A stretch of 64,000 nt of DNA from Parahaliea mediterranea (GTDB lineage: Bacteria > Pseudomonadota > Gammaproteobacteria > Pseudomonadales > Halieaceae). The position numbers were made by a program, and so were the translations under genes. Positions 45,430-54,786 of the stretch are shown piece after piece. The DNA is taken from NCBI RefSeq assembly GCF_003402235.1, contig NZ_QEWO01000002.1:186001-250000 (forward strand), in the 5' to 3' direction. The stretch's first letter is position 1. Every line of letters starts with the position of its first letter. The notes beneath the pieces are model-generated. The model saw only the letters and a program-made list of their open reading frames with translations. It had not been told where the DNA came from and searched no databases.

Positions 45430-46830
45430 ATGACGATTTACGATTACGATGTACTGGTAATCGGCAGCGGCCCGTCGGGCGAAAGCGCTGCACTGAACGC
45501 GGCCAAACACAACAAGCGCGCCGCGGTGATCGAAGACCGCCCCATGGTGGGCGGCGGCTGCACCCATCGCGGCACCATCCCCTCCAAGGCCCTGCGCCAC
45601 GCGGTAAAGCAATTGATGCGCTTTAATACCGGCCGCCTGTTCCGGGAAATCGGCCACAGCCGCCAGATCCCCTACCCCACCGCCCTGTCCGTCGCCAGCG
45701 GCGTGATCGAAAAACAGGTGGAAATGCGCAGCCGGTTTTACGCCCGCAACGGCATCGACCTGCACATCGGCCAGGCCAGCTTCGTCGACGCGCACACGCT
45801 GGCCATTCGCCAGAGCGACGGCATTATCGAAAAGGTCACCGGGCGCGACATTGTCATCGCCACCGGCTCGCGGCCCTATCGCCCGGAGGATGTGGACTTT
45901 AACCACCCACGGGTGTACGACAGCGACACCATCCTCGACTTGAAGCACACACCGCGCAAAATCCTGATCGTGGGCGCCGGGGTTATTGGCTGCGAGTACG
46001 CCTCCATCTTCAGTGGCCTTGGCGTCAAGGTGGAGCTGATCAACAGCTTCGACTACCTGCTGGCCTTTCTGGACGATGAGATTTCCGTGGCCCTGAACTA
46101 CCACCTGCGGGATCTGGGCGTGATGGTGCGCCACCGGGAAACCTACGAGCGGGTGGAAGCCACCGAGGAAGGGGTAACCCTGCATTTGAAGTCCGGCAAG
46201 CGGCTGCGTGGCGACGCCCTGCTGTGGTGTAACGGGCGCACCGGCAACACCGACCGGCTCAACCTGGCATCGGTGGGGCTGGAAGCGGACAGCCGCGGCC
46301 AGCTGCAGGTAAACCAGCAATACCAGACCAGCACCCCCAACATCTACGCCGTGGGCGATGTCATCGGCTGGCCCTCACTCGCCAGCGCCGCCTACGACCA
46401 GGGGCGGGCCGCCGCCGCGGTGTCACGCGGCAAAGAGACCACCCGCTACGTGGATGACGTGCCAACTGGCATCTATACCATCCCGGAGATCAGCTCGGTG
46501 GGGCGCACCGAGCGGGAGCTGACCGACGCCAAGATCCCCTTCGAGGTGGGCCGCGCCTTCTTCAAGGATACCGCCCGGGGGCAGATTTCCGGGGAGGACG
46601 TGGGCATGCTGAAAATCCTGTTCTGCCCCGATTCGCTGGCGATTCTGGGCATTCACTGCTTTGGCGCCGAGGCCACCGAAATCATTCACATCGGCCAGGC
46701 CATCATGAAGCAGGACGGCAAGGGCAATACCCTGCGCTACTTCATTACCACCACCTTTAACTACCCCACCATGGCGGAGGCCTACCGCATTGCTGCGCTG
46801 AACGGCCTGAACCGCCTGAGCGGGGTGTAA
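45430..46830 (+). CDS. sthA: Soluble pyridine nucleotide transhydrogenase
   Basis: FAD enzyme that interconverts NADPH and NADH. The 466 residues show [17 protein letters not shown] at the N-terminus, [17 protein letters not shown] (single Cys where lipoamide dehydrogenases have a CxxxxC disulfide, the SthA hallmark), [17 protein letters not shown] for NAD(P), and [17 protein letters not shown]. No change in frame to the next gene: the next gene starts 18 bp on, in the same reading frame. Confidence 0.95.
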   Translation: MTIYDYDVLVIGSGPSGESAALNAAKHNKRAAVIEDRPMVGGGCTHRGTIPSKALRHAVKQLMRFNTGRLFREIGHSRQIPYPTALSVASGVIEKQVEMRSRFYARNGIDLHIGQASFVDAHTLAIRQSDGIIEKVTGRDIVIATGSRPYRPEDVDFNHPRVYDSDTILDLKHTPRKILIVGAGVIGCEYASIFSGLGVKVELINSFDYLLAFLDDEISVALNYHLRDLGVMVRHRETYERVEATEEGVTLHLKSGKRLRGDALLWCNGRTGNTDRLNLASVGLEADSRGQLQVNQQYQTSTPNIYAVGDVIGWPSLASAAYDQGRAAAAVSRGKETTRYVDDVPTGIYTIPEISSVGRTERELTDAKIPFEVGRAFFKDTARGQISGEDVGMLKILFCPDSLAILGIHCFGAEATEIIHIGQAIMKQDGKGNTLRYFITTTFNYPTMAEAYRIAALNGLNRLSGV

Positions 46831-46848
46831 CGCCGTGGGCTGAGCGCC

Positions 46849-47757
46849 TTGGCGGCCGGCGTGGATGCCATCGTGCTGGCCGGCGACCGCGGCGCGGCGC
46901 GCCCGGTTGGCGGCGCCGCCAGCAAATCGCTGCTGTGCATTGGCGGCAAGAGCCTGCTGGAGCGGGGGCTGCTGGCGCTGTCGCAGGTGGCCGCCGTGCG
47001 GCGCATTGTGGTGGTTGGCCCCGCCGACCTGCTGCACCCGGTGACCAGCGCCCTGCCCGCGGCGCCGCGCATTGAGCTACTGGAGCAGACCGAAACCGCC
47101 TACGGCAACTTCTGGCGGGGCTTTACCCACCTGGAGCGCAGCGGCGGTGGCGAGCGGGCGGATCGGCAGGTGCTGGTGCTCGGCGCCGACATGCCGCTCA
47201 TCAGCGCACAGGAGATCAACGAGTTCCTCGACAATTGCGCGGCGCGCGAGCTGGATTACTGCGTGGGCATGAGCGCCGAACCCGCCCTGCAGCGCTTTTA
47301 TCCCACCAGCACACTGCCGGGCATTCATATGCGCTACCTGCACCTGGCCGAGGCCAGCCTGCGCCTGAACAACCTGCACCTGGTGCGCCCGCGCCGGGTG
47401 GCCAACCGCGACTATATCGACGATGTCTATCGCTTCCGCTACCAGCGCGATGTGGGCAATATGCTGCGCACCGCCCGTGATCTGCTCCGCCAGCCGGGCG
47501 TGGGCTGGCGCGCCCTGCGCCTGTACCTGATGCTGCAACTGGCGGAACTGGGCCATCAACTTAACTGGCAGCGCTGGTGTCGGTTTTTCCGTCGCCGTGT
47601 GCCGCTTGCGGCCGTGGAGGCCATCGCCAGCGCCGTGCTGCAAACCCGGGCGGGCATCGTCCAGACGCGCCAGGGCGGCTGCGCCATCGATATCGACAAC
47701 GAACAGGATTACGCCGCGCTGCAGGCGCGGTGGGAAGAGTTCAGCGGTGAACGCTAA
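46849..47757 (+). CDS. MobA-like NTP transferase domain protein
   Basis: Predicted nucleotidyltransferase of 302 residues. N-terminal Rossmann-like domain with IVLAGDRGAARPVG, SKSLLCIGGKSLLERGL, VVVVGP and LVLGADMPLIS, the pattern of MobA/GlmU-type enzymes, then a C-terminal domain with LTR-rich helices and a ‘GGCAIDIDNEQDYAAL' end. Substrate unknown. TTG start at 46849; GTG 46861 is an alternative. It follows sthA in the same frame with only 18 nt between. Confidence 0.75.
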   Translation: MAAGVDAIVLAGDRGAARPVGGAASKSLLCIGGKSLLERGLLALSQVAAVRRIVVVGPADLLHPVTSALPAAPRIELLEQTETAYGNFWRGFTHLERSGGGERADRQVLVLGADMPLISAQEINEFLDNCAARELDYCVGMSAEPALQRFYPTSTLPGIHMRYLHLAEASLRLNNLHLVRPRRVANRDYIDDVYRFRYQRDVGNMLRTARDLLRQPGVGWRALRLYLMLQLAELGHQLNWQRWCRFFRRRVPLAAVEAIASAVLQTRAGIVQTRQGGCAIDIDNEQDYAALQARWEEFSGER

Positions 47758-47823
47758 CGGTTTGGGTAAAGGAGGGCCAGCTTGCCCGGACCGAGGTTGG
47801 AGTCACCTGGGCCCGGGTTTTGG

Positions 47824-47840
47824 GGCTTGAGGCTCAAGCC
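47824..47840. repeat. 17-nt inverted repeat before the 14-bp array
   Basis: GGCTTGAGGCTCAAGCC is an 8-bp perfect palindrome around one base. It lies between the nucleotidyltransferase and the aldolase gene (convergent), and could act as a weak terminator hairpin for either. Confidence 0.5.
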
Positions 47841-47854
47841 GGGGGTTTAAGCCT

Positions 47855-47938
47855 TGGCTCTATGCTAAAGCTTTTTGCCCAAAGGCTTTATGCCCGAGGC
47901 TTTATGCGCAAGGTTTTATGACCAAGGTTTTATGAAGA
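47855..47938. repeat. 14-bp tandem repeat array (about six units)
   Basis: Four well-matched units in exact 14-bp register: AGGCTTTATGCCCG (47883-47896), AGGCTTTATGCGCA (47897-47910), AGGTTTTATGACCA (47911-47924), AGGTTTTATGAAGA (47925-47938), preceded by two decayed units AGCTTTTTGCCCAA (47869-47882) and TGGCTCTATGCTAA (47855-47868). It fills the gap between two convergent genes. Too short and irregular for CRISPR; more like a minisatellite or an old regulatory repeat. Confidence 0.8.
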
Positions 47939-47950
47939 GCATCGACGCTC

Positions 47951-48988
47951 TCAGGCGCCGATCTTGTCCCGCTCTTTGGCCATATCCAGCGCCAGGTCCT
48001 CAATCATGTCTTCCTGGCCACCCACGGTGCGGCGCCGGCCCAGTTCCACCAGAATGTCCCGCGCCGACAGGTTGTACTTTTTCGCCGCCCGCTTGGCGAA
48101 CAGCAGGAAGGAGGAGTACACACCGGCCCAGCCCAGGGTGAGGGAATCCCGGTCCACCCGCACGATGTCATCCATCATCGGCACGATCAGGTCTTCCGCA
48201 ACGTCCATGGCCTTGAACAGGTCCACGCCGGTTTCCACGCCCATGCGGTCGCACACTGCCAGGAACACTTCCAGCGGGGTGTTGCCGGCGCCGGCGCCCA
48301 GGCCCGCCAAAGAGCCGTCGATACGGGTGGCCCCTGCCTCCACCGCCGCCAGGGAGTTGGCGATGCCCATGCCCAGGTTGTGGTGACCGTGAAAGCCGAT
48401 CTCGGTATTAGGGTTCAGTTTCTCCCGCGCCAGGGCCACCCGGGCGGTCACGTCGTCCGGCAGCATGTAGCCGGCGGAGTCGGTGATGTACACGCAGTTG
48501 GCGCCATAGCTTTCCATCAGCTGCAGCTGTTCCAGCAGGGCCTCGGGCTCGATCATGTGGGCCATCATCAAAAAGCCCACCACGTCCAGCTTGTCGTACT
48601 TGGCGGCCATGGTCAGGTGCTGCTCGGACACATCCGCCTCGGTGCAGTGGGTGGCCACGCGGATGGTGCCAATGCCGCAGTCCACCGCCATTTTCAGGTG
48701 GTCGACGGTGCCGATGCCGGGCAGCAGCAGGGCGGACACTTTGCTGTTCTTGACCGCGCCGCACACGGCGCTCAGGTACTCTTCGTCGCTGTTGGCGGGG
48801 AAGCCGTAGTTCACCGAGGCACCGCCCAGGCCGTCGCCGTGGGTGACTTCAATCAGTGGAATACCGGCGGCGTCCATCGCCTTGGCGACGGTGACCATTT
48901 CGTCCACGCTGATCTGGTGCTGCTTGGGGTGCATGCCGTCGCGCAGGCACATGTCGTGAACGGTGATTTTCTTGCCTTTCAGATCCAT
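47951..48988 (-). CDS. mhpE: 4-hydroxy-2-oxovalerate aldolase
   Basis: Cleaves 4-hydroxy-2-oxo acids to pyruvate and acetaldehyde (or a longer aldehyde), forming a channelling complex with the dehydrogenase encoded upstream. The 345 residues match DmpG/HsaF/Mhp[15 protein letters not shown], metal-binding GFHGHHNLG and the C-terminal dimer region. Homologues in steroid degraders act on 4-hydroxy-2-oxohexanoate. ATG 48988 with GAGA upstream, 25 bp after the dehydrogenase. Confidence 0.93.
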   Translation of the reverse strand: MDLKGKKITVHDMCLRDGMHPKQHQISVDEMVTVAKAMDAAGIPLIEVTHGDGLGGASVNYGFPANSDEEYLSAVCGAVKNSKVSALLLPGIGTVDHLKMAVDCGIGTIRVATHCTEADVSEQHLTMAAKYDKLDVVGFLMMAHMIEPEALLEQLQLMESYGANCVYITDSAGYMLPDDVTARVALAREKLNPNTEIGFHGHHNLGMGIANSLAAVEAGATRIDGSLAGLGAGAGNTPLEVFLAVCDRMGVETGVDLFKAMDVAEDLIVPMMDDIVRVDRDSLTLGWAGVYSSFLLFAKRAAKKYNLSARDILVELGRRRTVGGQEDMIEDLALDMAKERDKIGA

Positions 48989-49013
48989 GGTGTCAGTTCT
49001 CTCTCGGTAGCGA

Positions 49014-49922
49014 TCAGGCGGCGCTGGGCACGAAGTTGCCCGCCAGGATTTCCTCGGCGTACATCTCCGCCGTGCGCAGGCCCGCGGCGGTCATAATGTC
49101 CAGGTTGCCCGCGTACTTGGGCAAAAAGTCCCCCAGGCCCTCCACCTCCATGTAGATGGACACCCGCTTGCCGTCGAACACCGGGCCGTTCTTCAAGGTG
49201 TAGCCCGGCACGTACTTCTGCACCTCGGCAATCATGTCGTCGATGGACTGGCGGATCGCATCCTGGTCCGGCTCATCCACGGTCAGGCAGTGCACGGTGT
49301 CGCGCATGATCAGCGGCGGCTCGGCCGGGTTGATGATGATAATCGCCTTGCCTTTCTCGGCACCGCCCACGCTCTCGATACCGCGCGAGGTGGTGCGGGT
49401 GAACTCGTCGATGTTCTTGCGGGTGCCGGGGCCAGCGGACTTGCTACTCACGGTGGCGACAATCTCGGCGTAGGACACGCTCTGCACGCGCGATACGGCG
49501 GCCACCAGGGGAATGGTGGCCTGGCCGCCACAGGTGACCATGTTCACGTTCATTTTGCGCTCGGCCACGGCGTTGGACAGGTTCACCGGCGGCACGCAGA
49601 AGGGGCCGATGGCGGCGGGGGTGAGGTCGATCATCACCGCGCCCTGCTCGTTCACCTTGCGGCTGTTCTCGGCGTGCACGTAGGCGGAGGTGGCGTCGAA
49701 GCAGATCTGCACGCCGTCTTCACGCATGGTGCTCAGCATGCCGTCCACGCCCTCGGCCGTGGTCTTCAGGCCCATTTCCTGGGCGCGGGCCAGGCCGGGG
49801 GAATCCGGCACCACGCCCACCATCCAGACCGGTTCGATCACGTCACTGCGCATGGCCTTCATCAGCAGGTCGGTGCCGATGTTGCCGGGGCCGATGATGG
49901 CGGCTTTGATCTTGTTGCTCAT
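49014..49922 (-). CDS. mhpF: Acylating acetaldehyde dehydrogenase
   Basis: Oxidises acetaldehyde (or propionaldehyde) with CoA and NAD to acyl-CoA. 302 residues: Rossmann motif [15 protein letters not shown], catalytic Cys in [12 protein letters not shown] (about residue 130), [19 protein letters not shown]. Partner of the aldolase just downstream. ATG 49922, 39 bp from the hydratase. Confidence 0.94.
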   Translation of the reverse strand: MSNKIKAAIIGPGNIGTDLLMKAMRSDVIEPVWMVGVVPDSPGLARAQEMGLKTTAEGVDGMLSTMREDGVQICFDATSAYVHAENSRKVNEQGAVMIDLTPAAIGPFCVPPVNLSNAVAERKMNVNMVTCGGQATIPLVAAVSRVQSVSYAEIVATVSSKSAGPGTRKNIDEFTRTTSRGIESVGGAEKGKAIIIINPAEPPLIMRDTVHCLTVDEPDQDAIRQSIDDMIAEVQKYVPGYTLKNGPVFDGKRVSIYMEVEGLGDFLPKYAGNLDIMTAAGLRTAEMYAEEILAGNFVPSAA

Positions 49923-49961
49923 GCTGTCTCTCTCAAAAATACGGTTTGCAAAGTGTCGGGC

Positions 49962-50750
49962 TCAGACAAAGCGGCAGGAACAGCCGCCGATGCCATCAAT
50001 TTCCAGGCGCATTTCGTCGCCGGCTACCACCGGGATCAGCGGCGCCAGGGAGCCGGACAGGATGACCTCCCCCGCCTTGAAGGGAATGCCGAACTCGCCC
50101 AGGGTGTTGGCCAGCCAGGCAACGGCGGTGAGGGGGTTGCCCTGCACGGCGCTGCCCAGGCCCTCGCTGTGAAACTCGCCGTTTTTCCAGATGGTCATCT
50201 TGAGGTTGGGCAGGTCAAAGTCGCGCGGGTCCACTTCGTTCTTGCCCAGCACATACACGCCGCAGGAGGCGTTGTCGGCGACGGTGTCCTCGATCTTGAT
50301 TTTCCAGTCGTCGATGCGCGAATCCACAATCTCGAAGCAGGGCATGATGGACTCGGTGGCGTCCAGCACGTCCTGCTCGGTAACACCGGGGCCCTTCAGG
50401 TCCTTCTTCAGGCGAAAGGCGATTTCACCCTCGGCCCGGGGCTGGATCAGGTTGCCCGCCACCGGAATGTCGGCGCCGTCGGCGTACACCATGGCATCGG
50501 TGAGAAAGCCGAAGTCGGGCTGGAATACGCCCAGCATGTCCTGCACCGGTTTGCTGGTTACGCCGATCTTCTTGCCGACGATTTTCTCGCCATCGCGCTC
50601 TACCCGCTGGTGCACCATATGCAGGCTGATGTGGTAGGCGTCGTCGATGCTGATGCCGGCTTCGCGGTCGGTCAGCGGCGCCAGTGTGCGGCCTTCGCGC
50701 AGGGCGCTGTACAGTTCGTCGCCGAGTTCGGCTATGCGTTGTTTATCCAC
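49962..50750 (-). CDS. mhpD: 2-oxopent-4-enoate hydratase
   Basis: Hydrates 2-hydroxypenta-2,4-dienoate-type acids to 4-hydroxy-2-oxo acids. The 262 residues match the fumarylacetoacetate-hydrolase-fold hydratases: KIGVTSKPVQDML, ARGEIAFRLKKDL-like segment (RAEGEIAFRLKK), DSRIDDWKIKIEDTVADNASC with the metal-binding Glu/Asp. ATG 50750, 8 bp after the hydrolase. Confidence 0.93.
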   Translation of the reverse strand: MDKQRIAELGDELYSALREGRTLAPLTDREAGISIDDAYHISLHMVHQRVERDGEKIVGKKIGVTSKPVQDMLGVFQPDFGFLTDAMVYADGADIPVAGNLIQPRAEGEIAFRLKKDLKGPGVTEQDVLDATESIMPCFEIVDSRIDDWKIKIEDTVADNASCGVYVLGKNEVDPRDFDLPNLKMTIWKNGEFHSEGLGSAVQGNPLTAVAWLANTLGEFGIPFKAGEVILSGSLAPLIPVVAGDEMRLEIDGIGGCSCRFV

Positions 50751-50758
50751 GATAGTGC

Positions 50759-51592
50759 TTATCCATGCTGCAGAAAATCAAGGCAGGCACGATTGAACAT
50801 GTCCTCGTGCTCCACCATCACCCAGTGGCCACACTCGGTCACCAGAATCAGGCGCAGGTTACGAATGTGCTTGGCCATCGCCATGATGCCATTCTCAGGC
50901 ATCATCTGCTCGTCCATGCCCCAGAAGCCCAGCACCGGGCACTGCAGCTCCTTGAAGCGGTCAACCAGGTTCGGGATTTTCATGGTCGCCATCACATGCC
51001 CGTTCATGATCTGCATGATCTGCATGCGCTCTTCCACCAGCTCGTCGGTGGCATACTTGGCGTCGTACATCAGGCCAGTGGCGAACAGATCCTTCATTAC
51101 CTCATGAGTGACCGGCTCGCCGGAGCCGAACACCTGAAACACCTTCTGCATGCCGGGCATGGCCTGGTATTCCGGCAGCTCGCTGAGGCCGCCGGGGGCC
51201 ATCAGGATCAGCTTGTCCACCAGCGCCGGGTACTCCAGCGCCAGGCCCAGGGCCACGGCGCCGCCAAGGGAGTTGCCCACCAGGGTGCAGCGCTCAACGC
51301 CGGCAACGTCCAGGGCCTGCTTGATGCACTCCACAAAGAACGACAGCGGGTGGTCAACATCGTCGGGCTTGTCGGAAAAACCGTAGCCGATGTGATCGGG
51401 CACGATACAGCGGTAGCCCGCCTCCACCAGCGTCGGGTAGTTGCCCTTGAAGTTGCTGTAGCCGCTGGCGCCGGGGCCGGAGCCGTGCAGGAACACCACC
51501 ACCTCGCCCTGGCCTTCGTCCAGATAGTGGATGCGATAGCCATTGGCGCAGTCGGCGTATTGCCCTTCGGGCAGGCGTCCAATCATTCCCAT
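50759..51592 (-). CDS. Meta-cleavage C-C bond hydrolase (alpha/beta hydrolase)
   Basis: Hydrolase of the MhpC/BphD/HsaD group, cutting the C-C bond of ring-fission products. 277 residues: oxyanion-hole HGSGPGASG, nucleophile Ser in GNSLGG (about residue 108), Asp in GFWGMDEQ, and His in CGHWVMVEHED. Which ring product it cuts is unknown. It lies between the monooxygenase and the hydratase. ATG 51592, or the internal ATG two codons later. Confidence 0.9.
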   Translation of the reverse strand: MGMIGRLPEGQYADCANGYRIHYLDEGQGEVVVFLHGSGPGASGYSNFKGNYPTLVEAGYRCIVPDHIGYGFSDKPDDVDHPLSFFVECIKQALDVAGVERCTLVGNSLGGAVALGLALEYPALVDKLILMAPGGLSELPEYQAMPGMQKVFQVFGSGEPVTHEVMKDLFATGLMYDAKYATDELVEERMQIMQIMNGHVMATMKIPNLVDRFKELQCPVLGFWGMDEQMMPENGIMAMAKHIRNLRLILVTECGHWVMVEHEDMFNRACLDFLQHG

Positions 51593-51618
51593 GCGATTCT
51601 CCTTGTCAGCAAGCCGCG

Positions 51619-52809
51619 TTAGATAGCGTAGTCGGCGTTGTCGGCGCCGAACAGCACGCCGCCGAAATTCACCGCGAAGGGGGTGACGTGGTTGGCCACG
51701 TGAGCCTGGCTGGCGAGGATATCCAGGTGGCGCGCCAGCAGTTCGCTGCCGTTGCGGATACCGCCGCTGCCAGCGGCCTTGAGCATCTTGCCGGACAGCT
51801 CCACGCAGCGATCAGCCACCACCGCGGAGTCGTAGCGGTAGCGCACGCGATCCTCCACCGGAATCGGCACGCCGGCGCGATTGCAGTCCATCATCGCGTC
51901 GAAATTGCGCACCATGGTCAGCTTCATTTCTTCGATGGAGGCCTTCACCTCGGCCGCCAGGCGGCGGGCAAAGGGATCGTCGCTCATTTTCATGGGGCCA
52001 ACCCGGCGGGTTTTGGCCACATCGATGTAGGCTTCCAGCGAGCCCTGCAGGGCGCCCAGGGTGGCGGTGCACACGGCGCGCACAAACACCTGCATGAAGG
52101 GCAGGCGATACAGCGGGGCGGTGTTCACCACGTTGCCGGGGTTGTCGCACAAAAAGCCGTCCATGGATTTGTGGGTGCGGTGCTCGGGCACAAAGGCGCC
52201 TTCCACGCGCACGTCATGGCTGCCGGTGCCCTGCAGGCCCACCACGTCCCAGTTGTCGACGATTTCGTAGTCGCTGCGCGGCACCAGGAAGGTGCGGTAG
52301 TTGGCCATGTCAAAGGGCGCATCCGGGGTGGGTACCACGGCGCCGAGGAAGGCCCACTGGCAGTGCTCGGAACCGGAGGAGAAGCTCCACTGGCCGCTCA
52401 GGCGGAAGCCGCCATCCACCACTTCCACCTTGCCCACCGGCGCATAGGAGGAGGAGATCAGCACGGTGGGGTCGTCCGCCCACACGTCCTGGGCGGCCTG
52501 ATCGTCGAACACCGCCAGCTGCCAGTTGTGCACGGCCACAACGCCCAGCACCCAGGCGCTGGACATGCAGTGCTTGGCAATTTCCAGGCCCACGCAGTAG
52601 AACACCTGCGGGTCCATGGCGTAGCCGCCCCACTGCTCGGGTTGCAGAATCTTGAAGAAGCCCGCCTGGTGGAAATCCGCGATGGTCGCCTCGGGCACTT
52701 TGCGCTCGGCGCGACACTGGGCGGCGCGCTCGCGCAGCACCGGCCCCATGGCGCGGGCGGCGGCAATCAGTTCCTGGGCGCGGGGGGATTCAAGTCCGTA
52801 GGCATTCAT
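51619..52809 (-). CDS. hsaA: HsaA-type flavin-dependent monooxygenase, oxygenase component
   Basis: Acyl-CoA-dehydrogenase-fold flavin monooxygenase of about 396 residues, related to HsaA, which hydroxylates 3-hydroxy-9,10-seco-androstatriene-dione to its catechol in steroid degradation. It shares blocks such as GFFKILQPEQWGG, ISSSYAPVGKVEVVDGG and VGLQGTGSHDV. A partner flavin reductase (HsaB type) is needed and is absent nearby. The ATG at 52809 has AAGG 6 nt before it; the frame is also open to a TTG at 52854. Confidence 0.8.
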   Translation of the reverse strand: MNAYGLESPRAQELIAAARAMGPVLRERAAQCRAERKVPEATIADFHQAGFFKILQPEQWGGYAMDPQVFYCVGLEIAKHCMSSAWVLGVVAVHNWQLAVFDDQAAQDVWADDPTVLISSSYAPVGKVEVVDGGFRLSGQWSFSSGSEHCQWAFLGAVVPTPDAPFDMANYRTFLVPRSDYEIVDNWDVVGLQGTGSHDVRVEGAFVPEHRTHKSMDGFLCDNPGNVVNTAPLYRLPFMQVFVRAVCTATLGALQGSLEAYIDVAKTRRVGPMKMSDDPFARRLAAEVKASIEEMKLTMVRNFDAMMDCNRAGVPIPVEDRVRYRYDSAVVADRCVELSGKMLKAAGSGGIRNGSELLARHLDILASQAHVANHVTPFAVNFGGVLFGADNADYAI

Positions 52810-52960
52810 GGCAGTACCTTGTATCTGGTTGTTGTTAGCGGCCGCTTGCGACAATGGCCGGCCCGTTGGGGCACCCGTTCAAGCACCCGTTCATGTAAGT
52901 ATCGAGTGTGATTAAAGCGCCCCCGGGTGTCACATACATCCTCTATTTGGGCTATCGACT

Positions 52961-53821
52961 TTACTCCACCACCGCGTCACCAAACTCGGTGGGCGGCCCG
53001 AAAAAGGCCCGGTGCGATGGCGGCTGCTTGCCGTCGATGTCGGTGACGCCGTACTCCTCGCCCAGTTCCGCGCCAATCAGCACGCGGCCGCTCTTTGCCA
53101 TACGCTGGGGGTCGCGGGCCAGGGCATCGATCACCCGGCCGGTGAACTGCGGGTGCTCGGCGGTGCCGGCCAGATCGGCGTATTTGTCCGGCTCTGCATC
53201 AAACACCCGCCGGGTGCGCTCGGTCAGCAACAGGCCCATCCAGATGGAGACCACCGCCACGTTGTGGGGTTTGAAGTCCACTGCCATGTCGTGGGCCATT
53301 TTGTCCGCCGCCGCCTTGCCGGCGCCGTAGGCCGGCCCGTGCATGTAAATGCGCCCGCCAAAGGAACTGGTATTGACCACCAGCCCGGCCGGGCTCTTCA
53401 GCAGCAGCGGCGCAGCGTAGTAGGTGGAGACATAGTGCGAGCGCATGCCCACGTCCCAGATTTCGGTGAGCGACAGGGGCTTCTCCCAGAAGGGACCGGT
53501 TTGCACCAGGGCGTCATGCACATAGGTGGCGTTGTTCACCAGGATGTCCAGGCGCCCCTGCTCCGAGGCCACCCGCTCGAACAGGGCCTTTACCTGCGCG
53601 TCGTCGCTGTGATCGCAGGCCACGGCGATGCCCTGCCCGCCCGCCGCGGTAACGGCATCCGCCGTGGCGGCAACCGTGCCCGGCAGGGGCGCTGCGCCCT
53701 CTTCGACCGTGCGGCCGGTCACGTAGACCGTGGCCCCTGTGGCACCGAGTGCCTCGGCAATCCCCTTGCCCGCGCCGCGACTGGCGCCGGTGACAACCAC
53801 TACCCGAGTCTGTTCGCTCAT
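52961..53821 (-). CDS. SDR family oxidoreductase (DHRS1-like)
   Basis: Short-chain dehydrogenase of 286 residues from ATG 53821 (GAGGAG just upstream; the frame is open further to 53908). It has TGASRGAGKGIAEAL, GRLDILVNNATY, and NTSSFGGRIYMHGPAYGAGK (Ser-Tyr-Lys set). The FWEKPLSLTEIWDVGMRSH and SIWMGLLLTERTR regions resemble animal DHRS1, which reduces steroids and other ketones. A role with the neighbouring ring-degradation cluster is likely but unproved; the gap to that cluster is about 150 bp. Confidence 0.82.
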   Translation of the reverse strand: MSEQTRVVVVTGASRGAGKGIAEALGATGATVYVTGRTVEEGAAPLPGTVAATADAVTAAGGQGIAVACDHSDDAQVKALFERVASEQGRLDILVNNATYVHDALVQTGPFWEKPLSLTEIWDVGMRSHYVSTYYAAPLLLKSPAGLVVNTSSFGGRIYMHGPAYGAGKAAADKMAHDMAVDFKPHNVAVVSIWMGLLLTERTRRVFDAEPDKYADLAGTAEHPQFTGRVIDALARDPQRMAKSGRVLIGAELGEEYGVTDIDGKQPPSHRAFFGPPTEFGDAVVE

Positions 53822-53959
53822 ATGCTCCTCGCTAGTCCCGCGCTTTACCCGCGCGGGAGGCTCCTCTAGTATCCGGGCCATCCTAATGCGCTGCCCGGCG
53901 CGGGCCAAGCCAAGCCCGCCCCGGGGGGCACAACATGTTAAGCCAGGCGTGAAAATACC

Positions 53960-54745
53960 TTGCCAATCCGATACTTACAGACGTTTCAGCGCAGCTGCAC
54001 TGCCCGGGCGCTGCCCCTGGTAGCGGCAATCGCGACGGCAATGGTGGCGGCCCTGCTACTGCCCCCTGCCGCCACCGCGGACAGCGACCCGCGGCGCCGC
54101 TTCAGCGCGGGCGAATCGCCCGACTGGTTGCGCGCGGTGGGCCGCCTGGTAGTGCCCGGCATCAAGCTGGAGGACGGGCGCCGCCGGCATCACATTGAGC
54201 GCTGCAGCGCCACCCTGGTGCAAAGCCACAGCGGGCGCCGGGCAGACACCATCGTCACCGCCTGGCACTGCCTGGAATACTACGAGGACCTGAGCCGGCG
54301 CATTGTGTTCCAACTGACGGACAACAGCGGCCAGGTACTGGAATTTGAGGCGCGGCAACTGGCCGATGGCGGCAACATCGAGGCGGACTGGGCCATTTTG
54401 CGCCTGCAGCGGGCGGTTCTGCCGGGCACCGCACCGGCGCTGGCGATTGCCGACACAGTGGCGAGCGCGCCGCTGCTGATGGCCGGTTACAGCCGCGATG
54501 CGGGCATCGGCATGGCCGGGCAGCAATTGAGTTACGACCCGGCCTGCGCCGTTACGCACCAGGACAAAACCTTCAGCGACAGCGACTGTCGCGCCTACAA
54601 GGGGGCCTCCGGCGGCGCGGTGATACAGGTGGGCAGTGATGGCTCGCCGGCGTTGACCGGCGTTATTTCCCAGGGTGATGGCGAGGGCCTGAGCCGTTAC
54701 ATCCCGATTGGCATTTTCAAGCGAACGCTGCTGGGGTATCTGTAG
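53960..54745 (+). CDS. Secreted trypsin-like serine protease
   Basis: Predicted chymotrypsin-fold protease of 261 residues with an N-terminal signal peptide (LVAAIATAMVAALLLPPAA). His in VTAWHCLEY, Asp in EADWAIL, Ser in YKGASGGAV form the catalytic set. TTG start at 53960 without a strong ribosome site. There are additional cysteines (CSATL, WHC, DPACAV, DSDC) that could pair. No substrate or partner recognised. Convergent with trhO. Confidence 0.7.
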   Translation: MPIRYLQTFQRSCTARALPLVAAIATAMVAALLLPPAATADSDPRRRFSAGESPDWLRAVGRLVVPGIKLEDGRRRHHIERCSATLVQSHSGRRADTIVTAWHCLEYYEDLSRRIVFQLTDNSGQVLEFEARQLADGGNIEADWAILRLQRAVLPGTAPALAIADTVASAPLLMAGYSRDAGIGMAGQQLSYDPACAVTHQDKTFSDSDCRAYKGASGGAVIQVGSDGSPALTGVISQGDGEGLSRYIPIGIFKRTLLGYL

Positions 54746-54786
54746 GACAGCAGGCCCGGGCTGTTACGGGGCCGCGGCCGCTACTC

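Noticed and set aside
47855-47938. CRISPR array
   Set aside because: Units are contiguous 14-bp repeats without spacers, and no cas genes are near.
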